Assembly (NCBI GenBank): GCA_023131225.1
Contig: JAGLZW010000037.1
Location: 1-43,611, forward strand
Length of the DNA: 43,611 nt
Origin: Candidatus Bathyarchaeota archaeon
Lineage (GTDB): Archaea > Thermoproteota > Bathyarchaeia > Bathyarchaeales > SOJC01
Reading direction: 5' to 3'
The notes beneath the pieces were generated by a model that ran no database searches, was not told the origin of the DNA, and saw nothing but the letters and a program-made list of their open reading frames with translations. Of this stretch, positions 24,061 to 33,212 are shown in pieces; position 1 is the stretch's first letter, and each line of letters opens with the position of its first letter. Both the position numbers and the translations under genes were made by a program.

Positions 24061-25626
24061 ATGTTAAGTGAACAAGGAGTAAAAATTGTCCTAACAGCTT
24101 CAGCGACGGAAATGAGTGACTTCTTCAATAACCCGTTCATTGCCTTCGTAGGAGGGTTTTCGAAGGGACCAATACCATTATGGCTTACAAGAAAGCAGCT
24201 GTATCCACCAGTTAAGAAAAACCATAATGGCACTGCGAAATATGCGCCTTATGGACTTAGGAAGGTTGAGGGGATTCTTATAGAAAACGGATTCGACGAA
24301 TCCGATATTGCTGTTGCTCATCCCAACAATCTTGGCTCCTTCGTTGGTCCAAATACAAAGGTTGTAGGCATATCAAGTATGGATCCTCTGGGAATGGGAT
24401 ACGTCAGTAAAACATATTCTTCACTAGTTGGCGGTGGGGAACCCATGAACGCGATAGAATTTAGAAACTTGATGAAGCATGAGAGCCTCCAAACACACAA
24501 ACCAAAGGTTATAGTTGGTGGTGCTGGGGCGTGGCAGCTTGAATACAAAAACGTAATGAAATCTTATGGAATCGATTGTATCGTGATGGGAGAAAGCGAA
24601 ACGGTAGTAGCCGAGCTTTTTGCCAAAGCTGTGAAAGGTGAAAGTCTTCCTCAAGTAGTTCATGTTAATGCAAGCCCAAAGGATGAGAGTATACCTACGA
24701 TAAAGCATGCATCGATTCATGGGTGCGTTGAAATCTCAAGAGGCTGTGGTCGAAACTGTCAGTTTTGTACACCTACAATGCAGAAGAGAAGGAATTTCCG
24801 ACTAGACAAAATTATGGAAGAAGTGAAAGTTAACATCAAAGAAGGAGCTGAGATGATAACTCTCAGCACCGAAGATGTTTTCCTATACGGTGCCAAGAAC
24901 AACGGTTTTATTCCCAATAAGAAAGCAGTTTTGAAATTGCTTAGAAGCGTCGCCTCCCATCCAAGAGTTAAAGCTATCCAACCATCTCACATGTCGTTGG
25001 CACCAGTTGTTCACGATCCCGGCATGGTTGAGGAAGCATCGGAGATACTGATTGAACACAGCTGGTATAGCCACAGTGGGAAACCGATTGTAACGGCTGA
25101 GACGGGAATAGAAACTGGTAGCACTCGCCTTATCCAAAGATACATGGCAGGGAAACCACTTCCATTTAAACCTGAAGATTGGAAAGAACTTGTCTCTCAA
25201 GCCTTTGGAATTTTGAACGACAACAATTGGTATCCGCTTGCTACTTTAATAGTAGGTCTGCCGGACGAAATTGAAGACGACGTAATAACGACACTTGAAT
25301 TGATTGATGACCTAAGCGAGTACAGGGCTTTTTTTGTCCCATTACTTTTTGTTCCTTTAGAAAGTTGTCTCTTGAGCAAACAACACGGCGCCGAATTGGA
25401 TTCGCTTTCGAGAGCACGATGGGAGCTTCTCACAAAATGCTGGAAATACAATGTCCATGTTTGGCATTCATCCTTCCTTGAATGCCGAGTCCGCAACCCT
25501 TTGCTTTACAATTTCATTACGAAATTTCTACTTCCCTCAGTCGGGTTTCTCTCAGGGCTCTACTATGGAGCAAAACACGGAAAAATCGTTCAAGATTCGA
25601 TCTGGGATATGGCTGGAGTTACATGA
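24061..25626 (+). CDS. B12-binding-type radical SAM protein (A)
   Basis: A 521-residue radical S-adenosylmethionine enzyme. The cluster motif is ISRGCGRNCQFCTP, with the three cysteines at 229, 233 and 236. Before it, residues 100-200 look like the Rossmann-like cobalamin domain of class B proteins (KVVGISSMD, KVIVGGAGAW, CIVMGESETVV), although no DxHxxG is present. After it come TLSTEDVFLYG, TAETGIETGS and ATLIVGLPDE, the usual later radical-SAM strands. ATG 24061 has AAAGGGA upstream and is preferred to TTG 24040. Such enzymes methylate or rearrange unreactive carbons. It is followed by a second enzyme of the same class after 43 bases. Confidence 0.9.
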   Translation: MLSEQGVKIVLTASATEMSDFFNNPFIAFVGGFSKGPIPLWLTRKQLYPPVKKNHNGTAKYAPYGLRKVEGILIENGFDESDIAVAHPNNLGSFVGPNTKVVGISSMDPLGMGYVSKTYSSLVGGGEPMNAIEFRNLMKHESLQTHKPKVIVGGAGAWQLEYKNVMKSYGIDCIVMGESETVVAELFAKAVKGESLPQVVHVNASPKDESIPTIKHASIHGCVEISRGCGRNCQFCTPTMQKRRNFRLDKIMEEVKVNIKEGAEMITLSTEDVFLYGAKNNGFIPNKKAVLKLLRSVASHPRVKAIQPSHMSLAPVVHDPGMVEEASEILIEHSWYSHSGKPIVTAETGIETGSTRLIQRYMAGKPLPFKPEDWKELVSQAFGILNDNNWYPLATLIVGLPDEIEDDVITTLELIDDLSEYRAFFVPLLFVPLESCLLSKQHGAELDSLSRARWELLTKCWKYNVHVWHSSFLECRVRNPLLYNFITKFLLPSVGFLSGLYYGAKHGKIVQDSIWDMAGVT

Positions 25627-25669
25627 AGTATGCGGCTGAATCTAAACGGTCTGAAAGGATGCATGTAGA

Positions 25670-27529
25670 ATGGCTTATAAAAGAGTTTTATTGGTGAAAC
25701 CGAAAGGAAGGAAAGGTTTAGGTTTTGCACTAGACCTGATTCCAATTGGTTTGGAATACATCGCTGCATCAATAGAGAATGTCGTAGAAGATGTTCACAT
25801 AATCGACATGGAACTTGAGCAACATCCACTCAAACATTTTCTTGATCTTTTTCGTCCTGATTTAGTAGGAATAACAATGTCGGCAACTGATCACAAAGAG
25901 GGATTGCACCTTGCCAAAATTGCCAAGAAAAATGACATCGCAACTGTACTTGGAGGCTATCATCCTACCCTTGTTCCTGACGAGTTACTTTCGCATTTAC
26001 AAGTTGATATGGTAATTCGTGGTGAAGGAGAGTATACAATGAAGGAACTTATACAGAAAGGCTGTCCAAAAGGCGTTCTTGGTGTTTCGTACAAAGAAAA
26101 CGGAAAAATGGTTCATAATGAAGATTGCCCGATGATTGAAAACTTGGATTCGTTACCGTTTCCAGCTAGACACTTAAGGAGACACAAATACGACCACATG
26201 AACAGCAGAGGTAGGGAAATGGATGTCATTTGCATCTCCCGCGGCTGCTTGGGAAGGTGCAGCTTTTGTTGTGAACCTATTATGAATGAGGGTCGCCAGC
26301 GTTTCCGCTCGTCTGAAAATGTCATGGCTGAACTATTAGAGATCGCATCCTTCCATAATGGAAAACCACTCCGAATCCTTGTGGTGGATCCAAATTTTAT
26401 GGGAAATCCTAAAAGAATTGATCGTTTGTGCAATTTGTTGCACGACCATAAACTGGATATAATGTTCTCAGTAATGGCAAGGGTTGACAGCGTTGCCAAA
26501 CATCCTCAGCTCATCAAGAAGATGTGTGAAAACGGTTTTCTTGACTATGAATTGGGAATTGAAAGTCCAAGTTTAAGGGATTTGAAGAACACACGAAAAG
26601 GCATAACCCTCGAGATGCAAAGAAAGGCCGTGAAAATACTTCGGGATAACGGTGCCGACGTTTCAGGAACTTTTGTCATCGGTCTACCAGGTCAGACTGA
26701 GGAAGAGATAAAGCAGTTTTCTGTTTACGCAAAAGACCTGGGCTTAATGAACGCAGCATTCGGTATTGCGACCCCATTTCCTAGAACCGAATTTTACAGC
26801 AACCTGGATAAAAATGGTTTGATAGTCGAGCGCGATTGGGTGAAATACGATGAAATGCATTCTGTGTTCAGGTTGGATGGCATAAGCAGAACACGACTAG
26901 AAGAATTAGAAACCTATTGCATGGCAAGATTTTGGACGTTAAATACACTTTTGGATCGGGCTAAGGTTTTGCAGAGAAGATCTGGAAAGAAGATATCATT
27001 AAAGGATTTTATAGATGATATTGTTGGAAAGATAACGTTCGGTAGGAATGTTGGGTGCGACCTGCGAAAGGGAGCTTTTGAGAATCACCTCAAGGCGGTT
27101 TTAGAGGCGATTGTGGACGCTGAAAGTGAAGAAAGGGTAAGAAAAATAGACATGCACGATGTCATAGAAATGTCAAGGGTTCTTGGAATTCTCGGTTCAC
27201 AGAAGATACAGTGCACTCTTACATACAAAGAACAGCCTCCTGTTAGCTATATCATAAAAACAAAGCGTAGCAGCAGGGGCAATGTGGAGTACATAAAAAC
27301 TGTTTATGGGAAACAAGATGACGCGACAATAAGTGTTGACATTGACTTAAATGACGTGATAAATTCAGTTAATGATGATTTGTCGTTTAACCCCATAGGA
27401 ACGGCCATCTTCTTGGTAAGATCTGCACGAAGCCTGAAGGGTGTATGGAATGTATTCAGGCTGTGTGCCGCAATAAGCATAGATTTTACCATCACATTCC
27501 TCAATGAAAAGGTGAAAAATAAGATGTGA
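25670..27529 (+). CDS. B12-binding-domain radical SAM protein (B) with extra C-terminal domain
   Basis: A 619-residue class B radical-SAM enzyme. The cobalamin-binding domain is residues 1-130 (LIPIGLEYIAASIE, VGITMSATDH, VLGGYHPTLVPDE, MVIRGEGEYT). The cluster motif ISRGCLGRCSFCC has cysteines 193, 197 and 200, followed by the barrel with LGIESPS and TFVIGLPGQTEEE. Residues from about 470 form an additional domain ending in hydrophobic helices, unlike typical members. The closest described relatives by architecture are lipid- and hopanoid-modifying methylases and archaeal lipid enzymes such as GrsA/B, but this is not proof of the substrate. It lies in one operon with protein A and the next gene. 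Confidence 0.9.
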   Translation: MAYKRVLLVKPKGRKGLGFALDLIPIGLEYIAASIENVVEDVHIIDMELEQHPLKHFLDLFRPDLVGITMSATDHKEGLHLAKIAKKNDIATVLGGYHPTLVPDELLSHLQVDMVIRGEGEYTMKELIQKGCPKGVLGVSYKENGKMVHNEDCPMIENLDSLPFPARHLRRHKYDHMNSRGREMDVICISRGCLGRCSFCCEPIMNEGRQRFRSSENVMAELLEIASFHNGKPLRILVVDPNFMGNPKRIDRLCNLLHDHKLDIMFSVMARVDSVAKHPQLIKKMCENGFLDYELGIESPSLRDLKNTRKGITLEMQRKAVKILRDNGADVSGTFVIGLPGQTEEEIKQFSVYAKDLGLMNAAFGIATPFPRTEFYSNLDKNGLIVERDWVKYDEMHSVFRLDGISRTRLEELETYCMARFWTLNTLLDRAKVLQRRSGKKISLKDFIDDIVGKITFGRNVGCDLRKGAFENHLKAVLEAIVDAESEERVRKIDMHDVIEMSRVLGILGSQKIQCTLTYKEQPPVSYIIKTKRSSRGNVEYIKTVYGKQDDATISVDIDLNDVINSVNDDLSFNPIGTAIFLVRSARSLKGVWNVFRLCAAISIDFTITFLNEKVKNKM

Positions 27530-27533
27530 TAAA

Positions 27534-28643
27534 ATGATCGGTCAATTACGCAGTAAACCAGTTTTTAGTTCTATAGAAGTTCTTGGCAAACTGAAGAATA
27601 AGGCAAGCAAAATACAAAGGGTCGAAGAAACTTACAGCCTTATACGAAAACTTGCTTCCATAAGCGGATCGAACGTGAGTAATGTAATATTAGATCGTGT
27701 TATGTATAGCACCGAAATGTTGCCTCCTTTAGGAAAGGAGTACTGGTGGTTCCTTTTCTTCGGTCGAGATGGAGAAAGACCGAAGCAACTGATGTTATTG
27801 ATATTCAGAAAATATGGGCAAAGCATGTTATTCAACGATAAGAGAATCGCTCTCGAGAAACTGACAGAAAACAGATTTCAAGCTGCTACCGCCTGCTGGA
27901 TATATGACGGAAAAAAGTTTCATGATTTAGGGGACACGAATGCCATAACAACAGTATATCCGAAAAGAAAAATGATAATTTCTGACATTTCAGGTCATGA
28001 AATGGTGCTTAACGGTGGTTTTCCAAATTATAAGCTGAAAGTGGACAACGTTATTGATTTGAATATTAGAAAAGGAGATTATCTCGAAGATAAGGATGCG
28101 CGTGGCGTATTCATACCTCCGTTTGGCATTGGTTGGGTAGATGTTTTTTCAGATGCAGAAGGTATTGTGCTAGGAGAAAAATTCAAGGGAACAGCACACC
28201 TACAAAAAGTTGTCGGCATCACAACATTCGGATCATTTCATTGGGGAAGAGTATTTTTTCAAAACGGTTCTTCAACTTCATTCTTCTGTCTAAAAACAGG
28301 CAAGAAATCAAAAAGGTACTTCCATAGATCTCTAACTTTTCACGATTACAAAAGAAAAAAGATCATTGAATTCAAGAAGCCAAAACTCAAAATCTCAAAA
28401 ATAGAAGGAAAAACGCCAACATGGATTGTTGAAGGGCAAGATGGTAATAAAAAACTCAGGATAACCTTAGGATCTTACGCAACAAAGAAATTCGCTATGG
28501 AAGGCGGCGGTTCACAAGTTTACATAGAATATGCGGTTACACCGAAAGAATTTAGCCTAAAAACAACGAGTCAAGTAATCACCCTAGACGAGTTGGGTGA
28601 AGGCATAGGAACATTTGAGGACGCTTATGGTTCACCGATCTAA
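27534..28643 (+). CDS. lipocalin/CrtC (AttH)-like protein
   Basis: The 369-residue product is beta-rich, with no signal peptide or membrane helix. Blocks such as EYWWFLFFGRD, the central GIGWVDVFSDAEG, FGSFHWGRVFFQ and SQVYIEYAVTP fit the two-barrel layout of carotenoid hydratase CrtC and AttH/DUF2804-type proteins that bind hydrophobic isoprenoids; this assignment is by pattern memory and moderate. ATG 27534 is four bases after the radical-SAM stop, so it is surely in the same operon. A role in binding or modifying an isoprenoid made by the neighbours is inference. Confidence 0.6.
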   Translation: MIGQLRSKPVFSSIEVLGKLKNKASKIQRVEETYSLIRKLASISGSNVSNVILDRVMYSTEMLPPLGKEYWWFLFFGRDGERPKQLMLLIFRKYGQSMLFNDKRIALEKLTENRFQAATACWIYDGKKFHDLGDTNAITTVYPKRKMIISDISGHEMVLNGGFPNYKLKVDNVIDLNIRKGDYLEDKDARGVFIPPFGIGWVDVFSDAEGIVLGEKFKGTAHLQKVVGITTFGSFHWGRVFFQNGSSTSFFCLKTGKKSKRYFHRSLTFHDYKRKKIIEFKKPKLKISKIEGKTPTWIVEGQDGNKKLRITLGSYATKKFAMEGGGSQVYIEYAVTPKEFSLKTTSQVITLDELGEGIGTFEDAYGSPI

Positions 28644-28658
28644 CAACGCATCAGCTAA

Positions 28659-28671
28659 CGCGCAAAGCGCG
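28659..28671. repeat. small GC hairpin after the operon
   Basis: CGCGCAAAGCGCG is a perfect 5-bp stem with a 3-base loop, 15 bases after the stop of the lipocalin-like gene and before the glycosyltransferase gene. It may help end or stabilise the upstream mRNA; archaeal terminators usually rely on T runs, which are absent here. Confidence 0.35.
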
Positions 28672-28735
28672 AAGCTTAAAGTGCGCTAGTATTAACCTTA
28701 AAATCCCGACAAAAGGCAGAATAGTTAACAGTGCG

Positions 28736-29851
28736 ATGACACTCGAAATGAAGAAAATTAGTGTCTTTATACCAGTTTATGAGAATTCGGACTGGTTGGA
28801 GAAGTTGTTAGAGGAATTAACGAACGACTCGTATGAAAATAAGGAAATTTTTGTTACGATAGATAAACCTAATGAAAAATCGCTAAAAGTTGCCAAGAAA
28901 TATGGGCGCCAAGTATTTTTTATTATGAATGAGCAGAGAAGAGGCAAGGTGGATGCTCTAAACAGCGCTGTGAAAATCTCGGAGGGTGAAATTCTAGTTT
29001 TTCTTGACTCTGATGTCAAACTTGGGGATTCAAAGGATTTTTTGGGAATAATAGAATGGGAGATGAGAGACATTAGTATTCTTGACGTGAAAACGAAAAT
29101 TGTACGAGATTCTTTCATACCAAGAATGGTGAATTATGAGTACATTAGCTCCAACTTTGCAAATTACCTTTATTCAAAGCTGATAAAGAGATGTTTCGGC
29201 ATTAACGGAGCTGCTTTCGCTCTGAAAAGAGAGACTTTTGAAGAAGTTGGAGGGTTTTCTAAGGTAGTTTCAGAGGACCTAGATATCGCAGTAAAGGTTC
29301 TTCTAAAAAATAAGCGTTTTAAATACACAGATAAGGTGGAGGTTTACACAAGGGCTCCTTCAAGCTGGAGAAGCTGGTTTGCTCAAAGGAAAAGATGGGG
29401 CATAGGTACTGGTTTATGGCTTAAGGATCATTGGAGAAACTTATTAAAGTATGTAGCGAAGTATCCGCACGTTGCGATCCCAAGCATCCCTATCCTTTTT
29501 CCAACCTTAATTCCACTAGTCCTCAATTATGTTTTCTCTGACTTCCTAGGTTATAAAATTCTTAATTTCGTTTTCATGCTTTTGGCAACACAGTTCAGTT
29601 TTTTGATTCCATTTGTCTTTTCAGTTTCAATGGTACTGGTTCTTTTCACAAGTTTCGTGAATTTTTTCATCAGTTTTCTTCTTTTTTCGGCTCTGTTTTA
29701 CTCAGCCTCACGAAAGCTAAAGCTACACTTCAATTTCTTAGAATTTTTGATATATTACTTCTTTTATCAACCCCTCACCTTCTTTACACTGACAGTGAGT
29801 ATGATAATGCCATTTCTCTTTTCGGAATATGAATTGGATTGGAAAGTCTAA
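28736..29851 (+). CDS. membrane glycosyltransferase, family 2
   Basis: The 371-residue protein has a cytoplasmic GT-A domain: FIPVYENSDWLEKLL at the N-terminus, LDSD (Asp91 and Asp93, metal and sugar-nucleotide site), SEDLDIAVKVL (acceptor acid), and QRKRWGIGT, the QxxRW motif of processive enzymes. From about residue 240 there are four to five transmembrane helices. Members make polysaccharide or glycolipid. It lies 92 bases after the radical-SAM operon on the same strand, so it may glycosylate the lipid product of that locus; this is inference. Confidence 0.9.
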   Translation: MTLEMKKISVFIPVYENSDWLEKLLEELTNDSYENKEIFVTIDKPNEKSLKVAKKYGRQVFFIMNEQRRGKVDALNSAVKISEGEILVFLDSDVKLGDSKDFLGIIEWEMRDISILDVKTKIVRDSFIPRMVNYEYISSNFANYLYSKLIKRCFGINGAAFALKRETFEEVGGFSKVVSEDLDIAVKVLLKNKRFKYTDKVEVYTRAPSSWRSWFAQRKRWGIGTGLWLKDHWRNLLKYVAKYPHVAIPSIPILFPTLIPLVLNYVFSDFLGYKILNFVFMLLATQFSFLIPFVFSVSMVLVLFTSFVNFFISFLLFSALFYSASRKLKLHFNFLEFLIYYFFYQPLTFFTLTVSMIMPFLFSEYELDWKV

Positions 29852-30071
29852 TGTTGCTCGGTTTTTAACAAGGCCATTTTTCTAATCGAGCGTTGTTACA
29901 CATGCACAGACTTGCTACTGCCCCCGATTATTTTTGTTACAATATGCGAATGTTGTTAGAATGGTGAAATGTCACAAATTGAAAAGCACGCGAGTTTGAA
30001 CACACTCTGCTGTATTGTTGCTAATTTGGAGAATGCTTTCACGAAATTGCTGACTAGATGAAATAAGCATT
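29852..30071. other. intergenic, convergent genes
   Basis: About 220 bases between convergent genes with no coding pattern. T-rich stretches (TTTTTCTAAT near 29874) may end transcription of the glycosyltransferase gene. Confidence 0.3.
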
Positions 30072-30752
30072 TTAAGATGCGTCTTTCTCTACTAGATGTG
30101 CTTTTCTTACGAGTAAATATCCGTTTTGGCCTTTCCAGATTGCTTCTATTTCAACTAGGTCGATTTTTTTCTTGAAAAAGGGTGCGTCTAGAACTAGTGT
30201 TTCATATTCGCCGCCTTCACCTATGAGTGAAATGTGATATTTGCGGTTTAGGTCTTTAAGAGCATCTATAGTGTCTGTGTCTATATGTTTTCCTAACCAG
30301 TTTTTGTTGAAGCCGTGGGCGTAGACGCCAGTTATTATAGCTTTGAACTTCAGATTAACTAGTTCTTTCAGAAGTTTCAGAGGGTTCTTTTTCCAAAGTG
30401 GTGTAATCGAATTGAGACTTAGCTCCTTGCAGATTTTGTCAATTCGCTGCTTTTGATATTGAGAAGCTACTGCTCCAGATATCACGCCTTCTATGTCTAA
30501 TGTGGCTAGTACACGTTTCAAGTCTTTTAGTTCTTCTTCTTTAACCCCCGCTGTTTCTTCCTTTACTAGATGGATGCCTGCAGCTTCTGCGAACAAGTTG
30601 GTTAAGTGGATATTTAGGTAGTGAAACATCCAACTGTCGTCTCTTTTTGGTATCATTGTAACTAAGAACTTTACATCGTGTCCTTCTTGTAAGGTGCGGT
30701 GAAGCGCTAAAGCTGAATCTTTCCCTCCGCTAATCAACGCTGCAACACGCAT
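30072..30752 (-). CDS. dph6: diphthine-ammonia ligase (Dph6-like)
   Basis: An ATP-pyrophosphatase of the adenine-nucleotide alpha-hydrolase fold that amidates diphthine on elongation factor 2. The 226-residue protein starts MRVAALISGGKDS, with the PP-loop SGGKDS at 8-13. It contains MIPKRDDSWMFHYLN, EGVISGAVASQYQK and the diagnostic GEGGEYETLVLDAPFF. The length is normal. ATG 30752 is chosen; a longer frame would overlap the upstream reductase. The two genes are 38 bases apart. Confidence 0.92.
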   Translation of the reverse strand: MRVAALISGGKDSALALHRTLQEGHDVKFLVTMIPKRDDSWMFHYLNIHLTNLFAEAAGIHLVKEETAGVKEEELKDLKRVLATLDIEGVISGAVASQYQKQRIDKICKELSLNSITPLWKKNPLKLLKELVNLKFKAIITGVYAHGFNKNWLGKHIDTDTIDALKDLNRKYHISLIGEGGEYETLVLDAPFFKKKIDLVEIEAIWKGQNGYLLVRKAHLVEKDAS

Positions 30753-30790
30753 AATCAAATCAGACCTTAGTGTCTGTCGTGAAGTAATAA

Positions 30791-32152
30791 TTACTTTTCG
30801 AGTTTTGTTATGGTTTTCTGAAATATCTCTTGGGCTTTCGTTTTCCATTCTTCAAAGTCGTTTGGTGACGCTGGATAATTTCTATACAATGTTTTTATTT
30901 CGTTCATAGAGTCTACCGCGCTTTTTAATTTTATAAGCATGTTAAGCTTCTTTACCCCTTTGACTGCTCTCCTCATTTTCTCGTTGATTGTAAAGTGTAC
31001 ATCTTCGCCCATGCTCGCCTTCAAAATGTCTTCTGCAGTTAGAAGTCTGTTGTGCATTCCATAGTTGAGTTCTTCATCGTCCATGTTCTGTAGAAGTATG
31101 CGAAAGATTTCTAACCCCGCCTGTTTCGCACCATAGTTCCTGGTATACTCTGCATTGTAATCCCATAATCCCTCACGGCTTACGTCACCTTTTTCCAAAG
31201 CCTTTGCGGCTGTCTTCCCTGCTAATGTGCCAGCTATCATTGATGGTCCCATGCCGCCTCCATGAATTGGATTAACTTGGCACGCTGCGTCGCCAACAAT
31301 AATAACGCCGTTGCCCACCATGCTGTCTAGTGGTCTTCGAGTAGGCACATACCATGTCCCCTTGTCAACTATTGAAGAATCTTCAAACAGTGGTTGGGAA
31401 AGAACATGCGTGTAAAGTTGCTCTCTCGGATTCGGAAATCCTTCTGTCATAGCTACCCCCAAGCCTACGTTCACCTTGAGTCCGCCTTCTGCAAAAATCC
31501 AATAATAACCGCCTAGTGCTATTTTTTGAGTGATGTAGATTTGGCAAAGGGAAGGGTCATCTAAAGGCTGTTTCAGCTGCCGTATTTCTCGATAACAAGC
31601 TTCCACGTCTTCATTGGCCACTTTGGTATCAATTGCAATTTCTGGTTTCAACTTCTTTCGAATAGCGGCAAAGAAGCCTGTTGCCTCTACTACTAAGGAG
31701 CTTCGCAGTACATTTTTTTCTCCAGTTTTCAAGTTTTTTGTGGAGACTCCGCATACGAATCCTTGCTCTATCACCGGTTCTAAAACTTGAGTTGCATCAT
31801 ACAAGACAGCGCCAGCATCTACTGCTTCTTTTACCAGCCTTTGCCCGAAACGGCGTCGGTTCAGAATATACCCATACAACTGTTTACCTTTGACAACGTA
31901 ACTGGTTTGCTCATCAGGTGAATACATTTCAATTCCTTCCATTACCCGTTCGAGCTCGTCAGCAGCAGGTTCTTTCAAGCCAAGGTTGTCAAAATGGTGT
32001 TTGCCTATGGCGTCTCCACAGATTTTCTTCCCAATGTCTTCTTTGCTCTTGATGTCGATAAAGCAAACTTTGAGCCCAGCTTCTGCTGCTGTTTTAGCTG
32101 CTAAGCACCCTCCTGTTCCGGCACCAGCAACTATGACATCTAACTTTTCCAA
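30791..32152 (-). CDS. geranylgeranyl reductase family FAD oxidoreductase
   Basis: A flavoprotein that saturates isoprenoid chains; in archaea its main job is reducing digeranylgeranyl phospholipids. The 453-residue protein has the FAD dinucleotide site VAGAGTGGCLAAKTAAEAG, KKICGDAIG, the substrate-site YYWIFAEGG (YxWxF motif) and the second FAD motif IIVGDAACQVNPIHGGGM. A helical C-terminus follows. Archaeal genomes hold several paralogues, so which chain or quinone it acts on is open. Its closeness to UbiA and the radical-SAM enzymes hints at lipid or isoprenoid work. Dph6 follows on the same strand. Confidence 0.9.
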   Translation of the reverse strand: MEKLDVIVAGAGTGGCLAAKTAAEAGLKVCFIDIKSKEDIGKKICGDAIGKHHFDNLGLKEPAADELERVMEGIEMYSPDEQTSYVVKGKQLYGYILNRRRFGQRLVKEAVDAGAVLYDATQVLEPVIEQGFVCGVSTKNLKTGEKNVLRSSLVVEATGFFAAIRKKLKPEIAIDTKVANEDVEACYREIRQLKQPLDDPSLCQIYITQKIALGGYYWIFAEGGLKVNVGLGVAMTEGFPNPREQLYTHVLSQPLFEDSSIVDKGTWYVPTRRPLDSMVGNGVIIVGDAACQVNPIHGGGMGPSMIAGTLAGKTAAKALEKGDVSREGLWDYNAEYTRNYGAKQAGLEIFRILLQNMDDEELNYGMHNRLLTAEDILKASMGEDVHFTINEKMRRAVKGVKKLNMLIKLKSAVDSMNEIKTLYRNYPASPNDFEEWKTKAQEIFQKTITKLEK

Positions 32153-32482
32153 GTTTCATCCCTTTCTTCTGTTGGTTGATAACTGTGTATGAAAAGTTCA
32201 TAACATTTTTGCTTTTCGATGCCGTCAATATCGAAAGATGCCATTTAATTTATGCTTCAGAATAACATTCTAGACAGAATGCTGTGACTTCCGTTTTACC
32301 ATATGGTTATCTAAAAGATGAACGATGTAGTTCTTGCGGTGGAGCAATTTTTCCTCGAACGTAAATATAGCCTAGTATTTTGCCGTATTTCACCTTTTCA
32401 AATTGTAGTCCGGACAAAATTCTCATTGAAAAAAGATTTGCAAAAACGAGGACTTATTCGTTCTGTTCGTTGGGAGCTATCT
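32153..32482. other. gap upstream of the reductase
   Basis: A plus-strand frame here (32318 onward) runs into the end of the isochorismatase gene and has no recognisable motif, so it is not called. The region must contain the reductase promoter on the minus strand; no clear TATA element stands out. Confidence 0.35.
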
Positions 32483-33043
32483 CTATTTTTCAAATCCCTT
32501 TATTATCTCATTAACCGTTTTTATTTCGGCATTGTAAATATCTTTTAGGTACTTTAATCCTTCCTCGTGGGCTTCTCTTGTTAAGGCTTCAACTCCGTCT
32601 TCGGCTGTGACTATCTTGTAGCCGCGGAAAAAGGCGTCAGCACTGGTGTGCCTGACACAAATGTTTGTATGCAACCCGCCTAAAATCACGATTTTCACTC
32701 CTTCTCCGTTGTAGAGGCTTCTCAGCAGTGGTTCGAGACCGGTTTCATAAAAACCGCTATATGTTCTTTTTTCAACGATAAAATCTTGTTTCTTAGGCTC
32801 AAGTTCTGGGATGACTTCTGCGCCTGGGGTTCCTTTTATAGCGTGTCCGCCCCACTTGTGGACGACTTCGGCATCCATAGGATAGTGAGCATCATTCGAA
32901 TAAACTATTGGAATTCCATGTTCCCTAGCCGCCTTCACAAGCTTTCTCAGAGGTTCAATTATCCTAGCTGCCCGTTCTGCGCGTAACTCGCCTGTGACAA
33001 AATCGTTTAACATGTCGATGATTATAACTGCTGGCTTTTCCAT
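32483..33043 (-). CDS. isochorismatase-family cysteine hydrolase (nicotinamidase-like)
   Basis: The 186-residue alpha/beta protein has the complete catalytic triad: Asp10 in IIDMLNDFV, Lys92 in EKRTYSGF and Cys129 in LHTNICVRHT. A GTPGAEV segment with a cis-peptide-type oxyanion loop is also present. This is the nicotinamidase/isochorismatase fold; members hydrolyse amides or related bonds. A nicotinamidase is the first guess because of DAHYP followed by HAIKGTPGAE, which matches its metal-site region, but other amidases fit. It is monocistronic, ending in a region shared with no other gene. Confidence 0.85.
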   Translation of the reverse strand: MEKPAVIIIDMLNDFVTGELRAERAARIIEPLRKLVKAAREHGIPIVYSNDAHYPMDAEVVHKWGGHAIKGTPGAEVIPELEPKKQDFIVEKRTYSGFYETGLEPLLRSLYNGEGVKIVILGGLHTNICVRHTSADAFFRGYKIVTAEDGVEALTREAHEEGLKYLKDIYNAEIKTVNEIIKGFEK

Positions 33044-33212
33044 GGTGGTTCACCCAGGATATTGTCTTTTTTGCCTTTATTTCACTATCGCTCTAAAGCG
33101 TGCGCTGCGCTAGGATTAACTGAATTATTTCAGAAGGTAGTATTCCTTTTTATCTTTTGATGCTCAGCAGATACCTATTAGCTTCTTGTCTACGAGCGGG
33201 TTAGCGGATGCC

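Noticed and set aside
32318-32548. 76-codon plus-strand frame upstream of the reductase
   Set aside because: Runs into the antisense of the isochorismatase gene and shows no motif.
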